NCBI GenBank assembly: GCA_027459665.1 | Contig: DAIDHN010000022.1 | Span: forward strand, 1 to 59,151 | Direction of reading: 5' to 3' | Length of the DNA: 59,151 nucleotides | Origin: Chthonomonadaceae bacterium | GTDB lineage: Bacteria; Armatimonadota; Chthonomonadetes; Chthonomonadales; Chthonomonadaceae | Shown here: positions 42,358-51,700 of the stretch, piece after piece | How the letters are laid out: each line of letters opens with the position of its first letter | Position numbering within the stretch: the stretch's first letter is position 1 | Notes under the pieces: model-generated | Database searches by the model: none | Told to the model about the DNA's origin: nothing | What the model saw: the letters and a program-made list of their open reading frames with translations, nothing else | Made by a program: the position numbers and the translations under genes

Positions 42358-43143
42358 ATGGACATTGCAACCATTATAGGATTACTGCTTGCCTGGGGCG
42401 CCCTGATTGGCTCTCTGCTTATGGAGGGCGGTCAGCTGCGTGCTCTGGTAAACATACCCGCTGCCCTGCTTGTTTTTGGAGGTACGCTGGGGGCGGCTAC
42501 CATCAGTTTTCGCATGAACCAGATTATGGAGATACCCGGCGTACTCTCGCAGGCATTCACCGATCAAACCCAGGATGTAGGTTCTGTGATTCGCATGCTG
42601 GTGCGGCTGGCAGAGCGTGCGCGCCGCGAGGGTTTGCTGGTGCTTGAAGAAGAATGCCGCCGCATACCAGACCCATTTTTGCAGAAAGGGGTGCGGCTGG
42701 CCATAGATGGCACCGATCCCGATTTGATTCGTGAAATACTCAGCACAGAAATTCATTTTCTGCAGACCAGGCATCGTTCCGGCGAGGCCATTTTCACCAC
42801 CCTGGGGGGGTTTGCGCCCACGCTTGGCATTATCGGCACCGTAATGGGTCTAATTCACATGCTGGCAAATTTAAGCGACCCCGGTAAAATGGGGCCACTC
42901 ATTGCAGGGGCGTTCATCGCCACGCTCTACGGGGTATCGAGCGCCAACCTGGTGTTTCTGCCCATCGCCAACAAACTCAAGTCTCGTTCTGCCGATGAGG
43001 TGCTGCTGCGCGAAGTGATTGTTGAAGGCGTGCTGGCCATACAGTCGGGAGACAACCCGCGCATTGTAGATGAAAAGCTCAAGGCATATCTTTCCCCGCG
43101 CTTGCGCAAGGCCGCTCCCGGTCGTGCTGCCATGGCGCGCTAA
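42358..43143 (+). CDS. motA: Flagellar motor stator protein MotA
   Basis: The stator subunit that surrounds MotB and drives rotation. The 261-residue protein has four transmembrane segments (about 3-23, 33-52, 148-170 and 180-200), a large cytoplasmic loop with the charged stretch that contacts FliG (about 85-130), and the conserved FTTLGGFAPTLGIIGTVMGLIHML helix with the key proline. GGAAC lies before the ATG at 42358, and motB starts 15 bases after it. Proton versus sodium use cannot be read with certainty. Confidence 0.95.
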   Translation: MDIATIIGLLLAWGALIGSLLMEGGQLRALVNIPAALLVFGGTLGAATISFRMNQIMEIPGVLSQAFTDQTQDVGSVIRMLVRLAERARREGLLVLEEECRRIPDPFLQKGVRLAIDGTDPDLIREILSTEIHFLQTRHRSGEAIFTTLGGFAPTLGIIGTVMGLIHMLANLSDPGKMGPLIAGAFIATLYGVSSANLVFLPIANKLKSRSADEVLLREVIVEGVLAIQSGDNPRIVDEKLKAYLSPRLRKAAPGRAAMAR

Positions 43144-43158
43144 GGCAGGAGATTTCGC

Positions 43159-43947
43159 ATGATTCGCATGGTTCGCCGAATGCCTCATCAGCCCGAAGGC
43201 CATCACAATCACGAGCGGTGGCTGCTTACCTATGCCGACATGATTACGCTGCTTGCGGCATTTTTTCTTATGCTCTACAGCATGTCGGTAATGAGCAAGG
43301 GAAAATTTCAGCAGGTTGCTGCCTCCATGCGCAGCGAGTTTGGCGAAAACAAGAAGCATTCCGGTTCAGGCAGCGGTTCCAACGGAGTTCTTTCCGACCC
43401 TGCCTATCTTCAGTATCAAAATGCCCTTCAGGATTTGGCCAAATATGTGGAACAACATCATTTGGGAGGCGATGTTAAAGTAAGCAGCGATGAGCGCGGG
43501 GTAGTAATCACACTGCTCTCGGATGGAGTGCTTTTCAAGAGCGGCCATGCTCATTTGCGTACTGCCAGCCTTCCGCTGCTGCGGCGCATAGCAAAAGTGC
43601 TGCAGCCTCTGCCCAACAACGTGCTAATAGAAGGGCACACAGACAACCAGCCTATTCATACAGCACGCTTCCCTTCCAACTGGGACCTTTCTACGGCACG
43701 CGCAGTCTCGGTACTGCGCTATTTCACTGGAAATGAGGGATTGCCCGACCATCGTTTTTCTGCTGCGGGGTATGCAGACACGAGGCCGCTTGTGCCCAAC
43801 GACACCCTTCAGCACCGCGCAGAAAACCGCCGGGTAGCCGTAGTGATACTAAAAACGAGGCTTCAGCGTCAGGCAGACCTGGAGCGTCAGAATGAAATAC
43901 AACGTGTAGAGACCGGGAACGCTGCAGCTGGCGCACCTGGTCCATGA
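43159..43947 (+). CDS. motB: Flagellar motor stator protein MotB
   Basis: A 262-residue stator protein: a short cytoplasmic N-terminus, one transmembrane helix with the ion-carrying aspartate D27 (WLLTYADMITLLAAFFLML), a plug/linker region, and a C-terminal OmpA-like peptidoglycan-binding domain (NVLIEGHTDNQPIHTARFPSNWDLSTARAVSVLRYF). Ends in a charged, probably disordered tail. Partner of MotA. It follows motA by 15 bases and is followed by fliL after 71 bases. All key residues are present. Confidence 0.95.
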   Translation: MIRMVRRMPHQPEGHHNHERWLLTYADMITLLAAFFLMLYSMSVMSKGKFQQVAASMRSEFGENKKHSGSGSGSNGVLSDPAYLQYQNALQDLAKYVEQHHLGGDVKVSSDERGVVITLLSDGVLFKSGHAHLRTASLPLLRRIAKVLQPLPNNVLIEGHTDNQPIHTARFPSNWDLSTARAVSVLRYFTGNEGLPDHRFSAAGYADTRPLVPNDTLQHRAENRRVAVVILKTRLQRQADLERQNEIQRVETGNAAAGAPGP

Positions 43948-44018
43948 GGGGCTGATTCGGCAGGTCGTTTTTCGCGCCTGAACCGGGCAGCCGAGCAATT
44001 TCGGGAGAAGAAAAACGC

Positions 44019-44492
44019 ATGAGCAAAGCAAAAGCAAAACCTGCCGCAGCCGCAGAGGGCGATGCGCCCAAACCAAAATCAAAACTGATTCCTGTTGTTC
44101 TTACAATAGTCGTACTTGTTGCAGCCATTTTGGGCGGCAAGGCGGTTATGGGAAGCAAGAAGCCGGCCAAGCATGGCAAAACCGCCCCTGCAGAAGGGTC
44201 GGAATTAGCCCTGGATGACTTTCTGGTCAACCTGGCAGGAAACGGCGACCACTATTTGCGGGCAACCATATCGCTTGGCGTGCGAAAGGGTGTGCAGGAA
44301 AGTGACTTAAAAACAAAAATGGCACCCATTCGCGATGCCATTCTTACCGTGCTGAGCAGCCAGCACAGAAGCACATTGAACACAGACCAGGGCAAAACTG
44401 CCCTGAAAACACAGATTGAGCAACAAGTAAACAAAGAGTTGGGAAAAGACGACGTGGTGAACGTTTACTTCACCGCTTTTGCCACACAATAG
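44019..44492 (+). CDS. fliL: Flagellar basal body-associated protein FliL
   Basis: A 157-residue single-pass protein: a Lys/Ala-rich cytoplasmic N-terminus, a transmembrane helix (about 25-44, IPVVLTIVVLVAAILGGKAV) and a periplasmic stomatin-like domain (LALDDFLVNLAGNGDHYLRATISLGVRKG...LSSQHRSTLNTDQGKTALKTQIEQQVNKEL) that is typical of FliL. FliL rings support the stator units. It follows motB in the normal order and is the last recognised flagellar gene. Confidence 0.93.
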   Translation: MSKAKAKPAAAAEGDAPKPKSKLIPVVLTIVVLVAAILGGKAVMGSKKPAKHGKTAPAEGSELALDDFLVNLAGNGDHYLRATISLGVRKGVQESDLKTKMAPIRDAILTVLSSQHRSTLNTDQGKTALKTQIEQQVNKELGKDDVVNVYFTAFATQ

Positions 44493-44592
44493 CATTATGT
44501 GATTTTGCTGGCAAAGACTGCTTTTTCTGAAACATTTTGCTCATTTGAATCGTTTACAGAAATGTGCTTGCACAGAGAGGCATTATTTTCTA

Positions 44593-44916
44593 ATGAAAAC
44601 GATACAAAACCAGACAGACAGCGCACCGCGCCCCATTTTGCAGCAAGCGCTGCAAACATGGCGTATTGAACCGGGCATGCTGATCGCCCTTGCACAGGAT
44701 ATGGAAGGACAGCTCTGGGTAGTAGAAAACTGCCCGGCAGGATCATGGTGCTGGACAATCGAGCAGGCAAAACAGCTTTCTGGAAACAGTAAAACAGGCA
44801 TGGCCTTTCGCGAGGCTGTGCGCGCAGGCAGACGGCTGCAGCGTCTGGCCTTGCAAAAGGCGCACCGCCAGGAGCTGCAGGAAACTTTTGGCCGCCTGGC
44901 CTGCGTATTAAAATAG
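44593..44916 (+). CDS. Hypothetical protein at the end of the flagellar operon, 107 aa
   Basis: A soluble 107-residue protein with no signal peptide or membrane helix. A central part (PGMLIALAQDMEGQLWVVENCPAGSWCWTIEQA) looks like a compact beta domain, and the last 45 residues are a basic helix (EAVRAGRRLQRLALQKAHRQELQETF). I do not recognise a family. GAGG lies about 12 bases before the ATG at 44593. It is 100 bases after fliL and before a strong terminator, so it may be cotranscribed with the flagellar genes; a link to motility is only positional. Confidence 0.55.
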   Translation: MKTIQNQTDSAPRPILQQALQTWRIEPGMLIALAQDMEGQLWVVENCPAGSWCWTIEQAKQLSGNSKTGMAFREAVRAGRRLQRLALQKAHRQELQETFGRLACVLK

Positions 44917-44932
44917 TTCATTCCTTTCCAAC

Positions 44933-44976
44933 AAAAAAGCAGACGACCGTGGATTTCCCCGGTCGTCTGCTTTTTT
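44933..44976. terminator. Bidirectional rho-independent terminator
   Basis: GCAGACGACCG and CGGTCGTCTGC form an 11-bp stem, with TTTTTT after it on the plus strand and an equal run on the minus strand. It closes the flagellar operon from one side and greA from the other. Confidence 0.93.
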
Positions 44977-44990
44977 AGTATGCCTTGCTT

Positions 44991-45470
44991 TCAGATACCC
45001 AGTTCAACAATCAGAAACTGCGCCTCGCCGTGGGGCAGATGCACCGTGATGGTTTCCCCTTTGCCTTTTCCCAGCAGAGCCTTGCCCATGGGCGAGAGGC
45101 CGGAAATCATATCGTCTCCATTGGCGGAGGCGGCATCTGTGATGGTAACGCTGAACTCATCTTCGGGATCACCCACATCCTGCAGCATCACCTTGGAGCC
45201 AATGGTAACCACTTCGCTTTTTGCAGCGGCATCGTCTTCTATCACAACGGCGCGTTCTAGCAGGGCTTCCAGTTCGGCAATGCGTCCGTTGAGTATTGCC
45301 TGCGCCTGGCGGGCGGCCTGGTATTCAAAGTTTTCAGAAAGGTCGCCATACTCCCTCGCCTGCTGAACGGCTTTACGCACTGCCGGCACCTCTACCGTAC
45401 GCAGGTGCTTCAACTCTTCTTCCTTCTTCTTTTTGCTGCTTTTAGTCAGTACAATTTCGTCTTGGGCCAT
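44991..45470 (-). CDS. greA: Transcription elongation factor GreA
   Basis: Rescues backtracked RNA polymerase by stimulating transcript cleavage. The 159-residue protein has the N-terminal coiled coil with the acidic tip GDLSENFEYQAAR (the family's GDLSENAEY with Phe for Ala) and the C-terminal FKBP-like domain (ISGLSPMGKALLGKGKGETITVHLPHGEAQFLIVEL). Start at 45470. It ends close to the bidirectional terminator shared with the flagellar operon. Nothing abnormal in length. Confidence 0.95.
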   Translation of the reverse strand: MAQDEIVLTKSSKKKKEEELKHLRTVEVPAVRKAVQQAREYGDLSENFEYQAARQAQAILNGRIAELEALLERAVVIEDDAAAKSEVVTIGSKVMLQDVGDPEDEFSVTITDAASANGDDMISGLSPMGKALLGKGKGETITVHLPHGEAQFLIVELGI

Positions 45471-45573
45471 GGTTTTGCTCCAGAATGTAGAGGGCGCCCC
45501 TCAATACAGAGGCTAAAAAAAAGAGATGCAGGCCATTAAAAAATGTCCGCATACTTATCTAGATATACCACAA

Positions 45574-45608
45574 GCGGGCCTGCCTGTCAAATACAGGGCA
45601 CGGCCCGC
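45574..45608 (-). terminator. Hairpin after the secreted glycoside hydrolase gene
   Basis: GCGGGCC pairs with GGCCCGC, and an inner CTGT/ACAG continues the stem. It lies 14 bases after the stop on the minus strand. There is no T run, so termination is uncertain. Confidence 0.5.
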
Positions 45609-45621
45609 CTGTTCTGTAACT

Positions 45622-47412
45622 CTATTTGTACTCTATGTTGTTGATATAGAAGGTAACTGCGCCCCCGTTGGAAGCCAGCGACCAGCCGAAGCCGGTGAGT
45701 ATCCGCTTCATATCCAGCCCGTCTACAGGTATGGAATAGGTGTGCCATTTTTTGGTTAGTGTAACCGTAAGCGAACCTTTTGCCGTGTCGTAGTGCGGCT
45801 GGCCGCGGCCAATTACGCCAAACATAAAGTTCACCTTCTCTCCGCCGCTGCTGCCGCGCGCCCGAAAGGTAAGCTCTTTGGCCCCCGAAAGGTTCATGCC
45901 GCCAGGCAGTTTTCCCCAGTTGTTGGCAGGGTTCTGCCAGACCACCCCTCCCCAGCCAGAAGCAGCGTTGAACACCACCCTGATGCACTTTTTGTGCGTT
46001 TGCGGGTCGGTATAGGCAGGGTTCATTTGAATAGCGCCGGTGTTTCCCATATAACCGGAGGGGACGTAAGGGGAGGGTGCCAGGCCATTGCGGTAAATAA
46101 CTACAGGCAGTGGTACCGTTTGGCCGCCTGGCGCTGTGCCGGTGAGGTTGAGCGGAATGTTTGCCACGGCAGCCCCCTTGTGCATGTTGTACACATAGGC
46201 AAACAGCCGGCAGTTACCAGGCACCTCAGGCAGTTTTACCGTAGCGCTGGTATTACTGCCTTGCACAATGGCATGCTGATATACATGCGGAACGCTCTGC
46301 ACTGCTCCGTTTACGCTTGTATCAAGCGGATCGGCCTGCAATACCCATTTCACCGTAACCGGGCCGCCCGAAGGGTCGGCAGCTGCCAGATGCGCATGCA
46401 CAATGCTGCCGATGGGCAGCTGTGCCGGGCCAGTAAGCAGCAGGCTTTTGATAACCGGGCAGGGATGCAGCGGGCTTTTGCCCGTCCATATTTTCTGCAT
46501 GGCGTCTACTGCGCCCAGGCGGTCGCCGTTTGGCAGAAACATGCCGTACCATGTGGCAGTGGCTTCCTGCTTGTGCCCCCAAACAAAGGCGTATCCTCCC
46601 AGGCAGAGGCGCTGGTGTGCAATAGAGTGTCTCCATGTTCTGGCATACCAAACTGCTTTTTCTGTGCTGGCCAGTTCTATGGGCGCTCCCCACGAGGTTT
46701 TTTGCGACTCCCAGGTGCCCGGTGGCCCGAATTCGGTGACAACAAAGGGTTTTACACCGCCCGCTTTCACATAGCGCTCTGCCAGGCTTGGCCCGCCTGC
46801 GTAGCTGTTTATGCCCATAATATCTATATCGGGGCAGTATTTGTTCAGCGAGGCCACTCTCTCGCCGCCAATTTCCGCGGTTACGGTCATGGTGGGGTGG
46901 TTGGGGTCGAGGCGGCGGGTGAGGGCGGCTGCCTTCTCTACGGCGCGCCATATTTTCGGGTTTCCGCCTTTGCCGTAGCCTTCCATTTCGTTGCCCAGTG
47001 CCCACATAAGCAGAGCGGGGCTGCTGCGGTATTTCAGCACTACTCGGCGCACCATTTCATACTGCTGCTGCACTGCTGCCGCATCGCTGTAATGAAACCC
47101 CTGTTCACGGTGCCCCAGCCATATGCCTACCGTTACCATAATGTGCAGTTTTGCACAGCGCGCCAGCAGCGGGCCGAGGTGATCTGCGCCCCAGGTGCGT
47201 ATAGAGTTGCCGCCGTCTGCTTTCAGTTCTGCCAGCGAAGAGCTGCCTCCTGCGCCTCGAATAAAAAACGGTCTGCCATCTACTGTGAGGTGAAAACTGC
47301 CTCCCTGTTTCACCAGGCGCACCACAGAAGGAGCGGCCAGCGCTTTGCTGCACAAAAGAATGGATGCAGCAAGCAGCAAACAGAAACCTATTGAGACAAA
47401 AGTACGTTTCAT
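45622..47412 (-). CDS. Secreted (beta/alpha)8 glycoside hydrolase (GH2/GH5-like) with C-terminal binding domain
   Basis: About 596 residues with a signal peptide (MKRTFVSIGFCLLLAASILL, cleavage near ALAA). The catalytic barrel (about 40-330) starts with FHLTVDGRPFFIRGAGG, as in GH2 and GH5 barrels. Likely acid/base is E142 in MWALGNEMEGYG and nucleophile E227 in FVVTEFGPPGT, the normal clan A spacing. After a linker, the last 170 residues form a beta-sandwich (FNAASGWGGVVWQNPANNW...GGAVTFYINNIEYK) resembling CBM11/CIA30-type binding domains. AAGGA precedes the ATG at 47412. Acts outside the cytoplasm on beta-linked glycans; substrate unknown. Confidence 0.85.
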   Translation of the reverse strand: MKRTFVSIGFCLLLAASILLCSKALAAPSVVRLVKQGGSFHLTVDGRPFFIRGAGGSSSLAELKADGGNSIRTWGADHLGPLLARCAKLHIMVTVGIWLGHREQGFHYSDAAAVQQQYEMVRRVVLKYRSSPALLMWALGNEMEGYGKGGNPKIWRAVEKAAALTRRLDPNHPTMTVTAEIGGERVASLNKYCPDIDIMGINSYAGGPSLAERYVKAGGVKPFVVTEFGPPGTWESQKTSWGAPIELASTEKAVWYARTWRHSIAHQRLCLGGYAFVWGHKQEATATWYGMFLPNGDRLGAVDAMQKIWTGKSPLHPCPVIKSLLLTGPAQLPIGSIVHAHLAAADPSGGPVTVKWVLQADPLDTSVNGAVQSVPHVYQHAIVQGSNTSATVKLPEVPGNCRLFAYVYNMHKGAAVANIPLNLTGTAPGGQTVPLPVVIYRNGLAPSPYVPSGYMGNTGAIQMNPAYTDPQTHKKCIRVVFNAASGWGGVVWQNPANNWGKLPGGMNLSGAKELTFRARGSSGGEKVNFMFGVIGRGQPHYDTAKGSLTVTLTKKWHTYSIPVDGLDMKRILTGFGWSLASNGGAVTFYINNIEYK

Positions 47413-47829
47413 GCTTTTCCTTTCGCAGGCGCGGCCCACTATTGGCCCCCTGATTTACGCATATATCACCCATAATACACCACGTACACCAGAAAAATCA
47501 ATCTCTGGTGCAATGCAGCCTGCTCAATAAAATCTAATGAGCCGGGCAATGCGGAGAACTGGCGCAATTGCTCGGCTTACACATCGGCAAACCCTATTAT
47601 TTCAATTTGGCATGGTATTATGAAATAAAAGCCACACTATAGAACCAGGCAGGCAGGGCGCTCTGTGCATAAATCAGCATGCCTGCTGCAAACACTGGGA
47701 GAATATAGCAAGCCCGCTTTTCAAACTGCTGCCTGGCAGAAAATGTTGTTTTGTATTCACAAACGCCGGGCTGCATGTAAGCACTGCAACAAAAAGCAGC
47801 TGCCCGCACAGCCTGCAAGGAAAAACGGC
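47413..47829. other. 417-base divergent gap with hairpins and a promoter candidate
   Basis: No gene is recognised. CACCAGA/TCTGGTG (47487-47510) and AGCCG-g-GCAAT/ATTGC-t-CGGCT (47540-47577) form hairpins. TTATTTCA/TGAAATAA (47597-47628) brackets an extended -10-like TGGTATTAT (47613-47621) pointing toward the kinase gene. The open frame before the kinase ATG (from 47665) does not look like kinase sequence. Confidence 0.45.
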
Positions 47830-48471
47830 ATGACTTCTTCATTTGTACCGCATGCACTGCAATGGGCCGCTGCCCAGCTGCAAGGCGGCATTCAGCAGGT
47901 GCAGACGGTTGAAAGCAGTGAGGCAAATCAGGTATTTCGCCTGCAAACCAGCGCCGGCAGCTACATACTCAAGCTTGGCGCGGGGCTTATGCCAGAGCAT
48001 CAGCGACTGCTCTGGCTGGAGGGGCGACTGCCTGCCCCGCACTGCAGGGGGTTTCTGCCCGGCAGCGATCGCGATGCACTGCTCGTTACTGCAATAGAAG
48101 GCAAAGACCTTGCGTGCCTGTGCAGCGAATGGCCTGCACACATGGTAGTAGAAAAGCTGGCCGAAGCGCTGCGGCAGCTGCATGCTGCGCCTCTTGCCAA
48201 CTGGCCTTTTGCCCGGCAGGGCGACACGCTGGTGCACGGGGATGCCTGCCTGCCCAATTTCATGTTTCACAATGGTGCGCTCAGCGGCTACATAGATGTT
48301 GGCGGGCTGGCTGCGGGGCATTTAGAACAAGACCTGGCCGCTGCGGTATGGAGCCTGCAGTACAACATGGGGCCGGGTCATGGCAAAGCTTTTCTCAGCG
48401 CATACGGCTCAGACTGCACATCGGATGCAGAAGTGGAACGCCTGCGCCTGCTTTATGAAGAAGACTGGTAA
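47830..48471 (+). CDS. APH(3')-like phosphotransferase
   Basis: A 213-residue protein of the aminoglycoside phosphotransferase fold. The catalytic loop LVHGDACLPNFMF has the Brenner motif (HGDxxxxN), and YIDVGGLAAGHLEQDLAAAVWSL supplies the metal-binding Asp (DxG) in APH(3') style. The N-lobe is short (ANQVFRLQTSAGSYILKLG, with the ATP lysine), making the protein about 50 residues smaller than classical APH(3') enzymes. It could confer aminoglycoside resistance or phosphorylate another small molecule. The ATG at 47830 follows AAGGAAAA. It stands just before the repeat that borders the accessory region. Confidence 0.82.
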   Translation: MTSSFVPHALQWAAAQLQGGIQQVQTVESSEANQVFRLQTSAGSYILKLGAGLMPEHQRLLWLEGRLPAPHCRGFLPGSDRDALLVTAIEGKDLACLCSEWPAHMVVEKLAEALRQLHAAPLANWPFARQGDTLVHGDACLPNFMFHNGALSGYIDVGGLAAGHLEQDLAAAVWSLQYNMGPGHGKAFLSAYGSDCTSDAEVERLRLLYEEDW

Positions 48472-48774
48472 AACAGCCCCCCGCAGACATTCTTTCTGCA
48501 CCAGCCTTCTGCTCACAGTTTCACCTCATCCCCCTTGGCCTTTGGTCGTTTCCCCTCTTTCAGCGCCGAAAGGCGCGCCCGGGAGAGGGGCTGGCCATAG
48601 GCCAGGGTGGGGTGGCCTCACGCGATGGCAGGTTTCAACCCCGTGGCATAGGCCGGGGTGAGCTTCTGCTGAGTTCATTCTGTTGCGCAGGCAGGAATTA
48701 TACGGCAAACCAGCGAACAAAAAAGCGCTATATAGTTCTTTCTTCATACATACCGCACCAGCAGGAGGTTTTTA
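48472..48774. repeat. Left palindromic repeat module of the accessory region
   Basis: This 303-base gap holds nested palindromes: CCCCTCT...GCGCC-gaaa-GGCGC...AGAGGGG (48552-48592), TGGCC-ata-GGCCA (about 48592-48604), and the block GGTTTCAACCCCGTGGCATA followed by GGCCGGGGTGAG (48631-48662). Two blocks recur in the same orientation near the window's right end: CCCCTCTTTCAGCGCCGA at 58998-59015, and the second at 59101-59133. AGGAGG at 48763-48768 is the ribosome site of the helicase gene. Confidence 0.7.
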
Positions 48775-51700
48775 GTGCCCCGTATTTTCGACAATATTGA
48801 GCAGAAGCTGCTTGATGCCCTGCAGCAGACACTTTCTCTCTCTACGCATGCTGACTTTTGCGTGGGCTATTTCAATCTGCGCGGATGGCGTCATTTGGGC
48901 GGTCGGATGCAGGAATGGGAAGGCGGAAAAGGAAAATGCTGCCGGCTGCTGATAGGCATGCAGAAAACGCCTGCCGAAGAGCTGCGCGAACTGATGAGCA
49001 TGACCGCAGAAGAACAAACTATAGACAATGCCAGGGCAAAAGCATTGTGCGATCAGCTTGCAGTAGAGTTTCGTGATCAGATTACCCTGGGGTTCCCCTC
49101 AAATGAAGACGAAAAGGGGCTGCAGCAACTGCTGCTGCAGCTGAAAACAGGCAGGCTCTGCGTAAAACTGCACTTGCGACACCTGCTGCATGCCAAACTC
49201 TATCTGCTCTACCGCGATGACCCCAACAACCCCATCACAGGATTTCTAGGCAGCAGCAACCTCACCTTCTCCGGGCTGAGCAAGCAGGGAGAACTGAATG
49301 TAGACGTACTTGACCAGGACGCTGCGGGCAAGCTTGCACACTGGTTTGAAGACCGCTGGAACGACAAGTGGAGCATAGACATTAGCCAGAGCCTTGTAAA
49401 ACTGCTGGAAGAAAGCTGGGCGCGCACCGACACGCTGAATCCCTACCACGTCTACCTCAAAATGGCGTGGCATCTCTCAAGAGAAGCGCGCGATGGCATG
49501 GCAGACTTTCAGCTACCCCCTGACATTGCAAAAAAACTGCTTGACTACCAGGAGGCGGCAGTAAAAATTGCAGCAAGGCATCTTGACAGGCGCGGAGGCG
49601 TGATTATAGGCGATGTGGTGGGGTTGGGCAAAACGCATATGGCCGCCGCACTTGCCGCCCTGTTTGAAGAAGACATGGGCGGCCAAACCCTTGTGCTTTG
49701 CCCAAAAAACCTTGTACCCATGTGGCAGGATTATATTCACCAGTACCGCCTGCGCGCCAGGGCCCTGCCCTACACCATGGCAGACAAAGAGCTGCAGAAT
49801 ATGCAGCGGTACCAAATTGTACTGATGGATGAAAGCCACAATCTGCGCAACAGGGAAAGCAAAACATGGCGTGCCATACATGAGTATGTGCAGAAAAATA
49901 CCAGCAAATGCATTCTGCTTACGGCAACCCCCTACAATAAATCGTACCTCGACCTTTCCAGCCAGCTGAGGCTTTTTCTGGATGAAAAAACCGATTTGGG
50001 CGTAAGGCCAGAACGGATGCTGAAAGAACAGGGCGACAGCACGCTTGCAGAACGGGAAATATCTCCTCACAGTCTGGCAGCATTTGAACTCTCCGAACAT
50101 CCAGACGACTGGCAAGAACTGCTGCGCCTCTTCATGGTAAGGCGAACCAGAACCTTTATACAGCAAAACTATGCCCTGGCCATCTGCCCTGCATGCCAGC
50201 AGGAGGCGCACTTTTTGCAAGGGTTTTGCAGCAAATGCCGCCAGCCCGCAGAACCTGAAAGAAAGTACCTGCTGCTGCCCGGCGGAAAGCGTTCCTGGTT
50301 TCCTGTCCGAACTCCATGCAACATCCCGTTTCCTTCTGGCAAACAGTACAGCATGCTCTACTCAAAGGCAGTAGTCGACTGCATCAACGACCTGCATCTG
50401 CCCAGGTACGGTCTGGATGACTACAAAACGTCTGCTGAAACGGCAAATATACCCGATGAGCAGCGAAGGATACTGGACGACCTTTCACGGGGAGGGACAA
50501 GGCTGATGGGCTTTTGCCGCACCAGCCTGTTCAAGCGTCTGGAATCTTCGGGAGAGGCATTTCTGCAAAGCGTGCAAAGGCACATTCTGCGCAACTCTGT
50601 TTACCTTTACGCCCTGCAGCAAAACCTGCCCCTGCCCCTTGGCACGCAGGATGCCGAAATGCTGGCCGCCGATTTCAACGACAATGACATCGACAGGAAA
50701 CTGCCCGAGGAAGATATAGAGGAAGATGCAGAACCAGCGGATGATGGGCTGAACCTGCGGGCGGAAGACCTCTACAAACTGTACCGCGAACACTACGAAA
50801 AACGCTTTCGCTGGCTGCAGCCCCAATGGCTGCAGCCGCTGCTGAAAAAACATCTGGAAGAAGACAACCAGAAACTGCAGAGCATTCTGCGCTTGTGCCC
50901 CGAATGGAAAGTAGAGGAAGATACCAAACTGCAGGCGCTGCAGCATCTTGTTATGCAAAAGCACGCCAATGAAAAGATACTGGTTTTTACGCAGTACGCA
51001 GACACTGCCGCCTACCTCGAACGTGCGCTGACGCAGGCAGGGGCAACAGCCCTCAAAAGCGTTACCGGCAATTCTGAAAACCCCGCCGAGGCCGCCTGGA
51101 AGTTCTCGCCCCAAAGCAACGGCAAAAAGGAGCAGTATCCGCTGCATGAGCAGCTGCGCGTGCTGATTGCCACCGATGTGCTTTCAGAGGGACAGAACCT
51201 GCAGGATGCGGCCATTGTAGTAAATTACGACCTGCCCTGGGCAATCATCCGCCTCATACAGCGCGCCGGAAGAGTAGACCGCATAGGCCAGCAGGCCGAC
51301 CGCATACTCTGCTATTCTTTTTTGCCCGACGAAGGAGTGGAACAGATCATACAGCTGCGCAGCAGGCTGATGACCCGCCTGCAGCAAAACGCCGAAGTAG
51401 TAGGCGCCGACGAGCAGTTTTTTGAGGAAGAGCAGCAGATAGCGCTGCACAACCTCTACAGCGAACAGGCAGGCATACTGAATGATGCGCCCGATACCGA
51501 CGTAGACATTTCTTCGTATGCCTGGCAGATATGGGTCAACGCCATTGCTGCAGACCCGAAACTGGAGGGTATTGTGCCGAACCTGCCGCATGTAGTGTAT
51601 GCAACGCGGCCGCACAGGGTATCTCCTGCACAGCCCGAAGGCGCACTGGTATACCTGGAAACCGCAGCAGGAAACGATGCGCTTGCCTGGGTAGACAGGC

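Noticed and set aside
45793-47394. 533-codon open frame antisense to the secreted glycoside hydrolase
   Set aside because: The minus-strand gene has a signal peptide, ribosome site and catalytic motifs. The antisense frame has Cys/His/Ala-rich composition without any motif.
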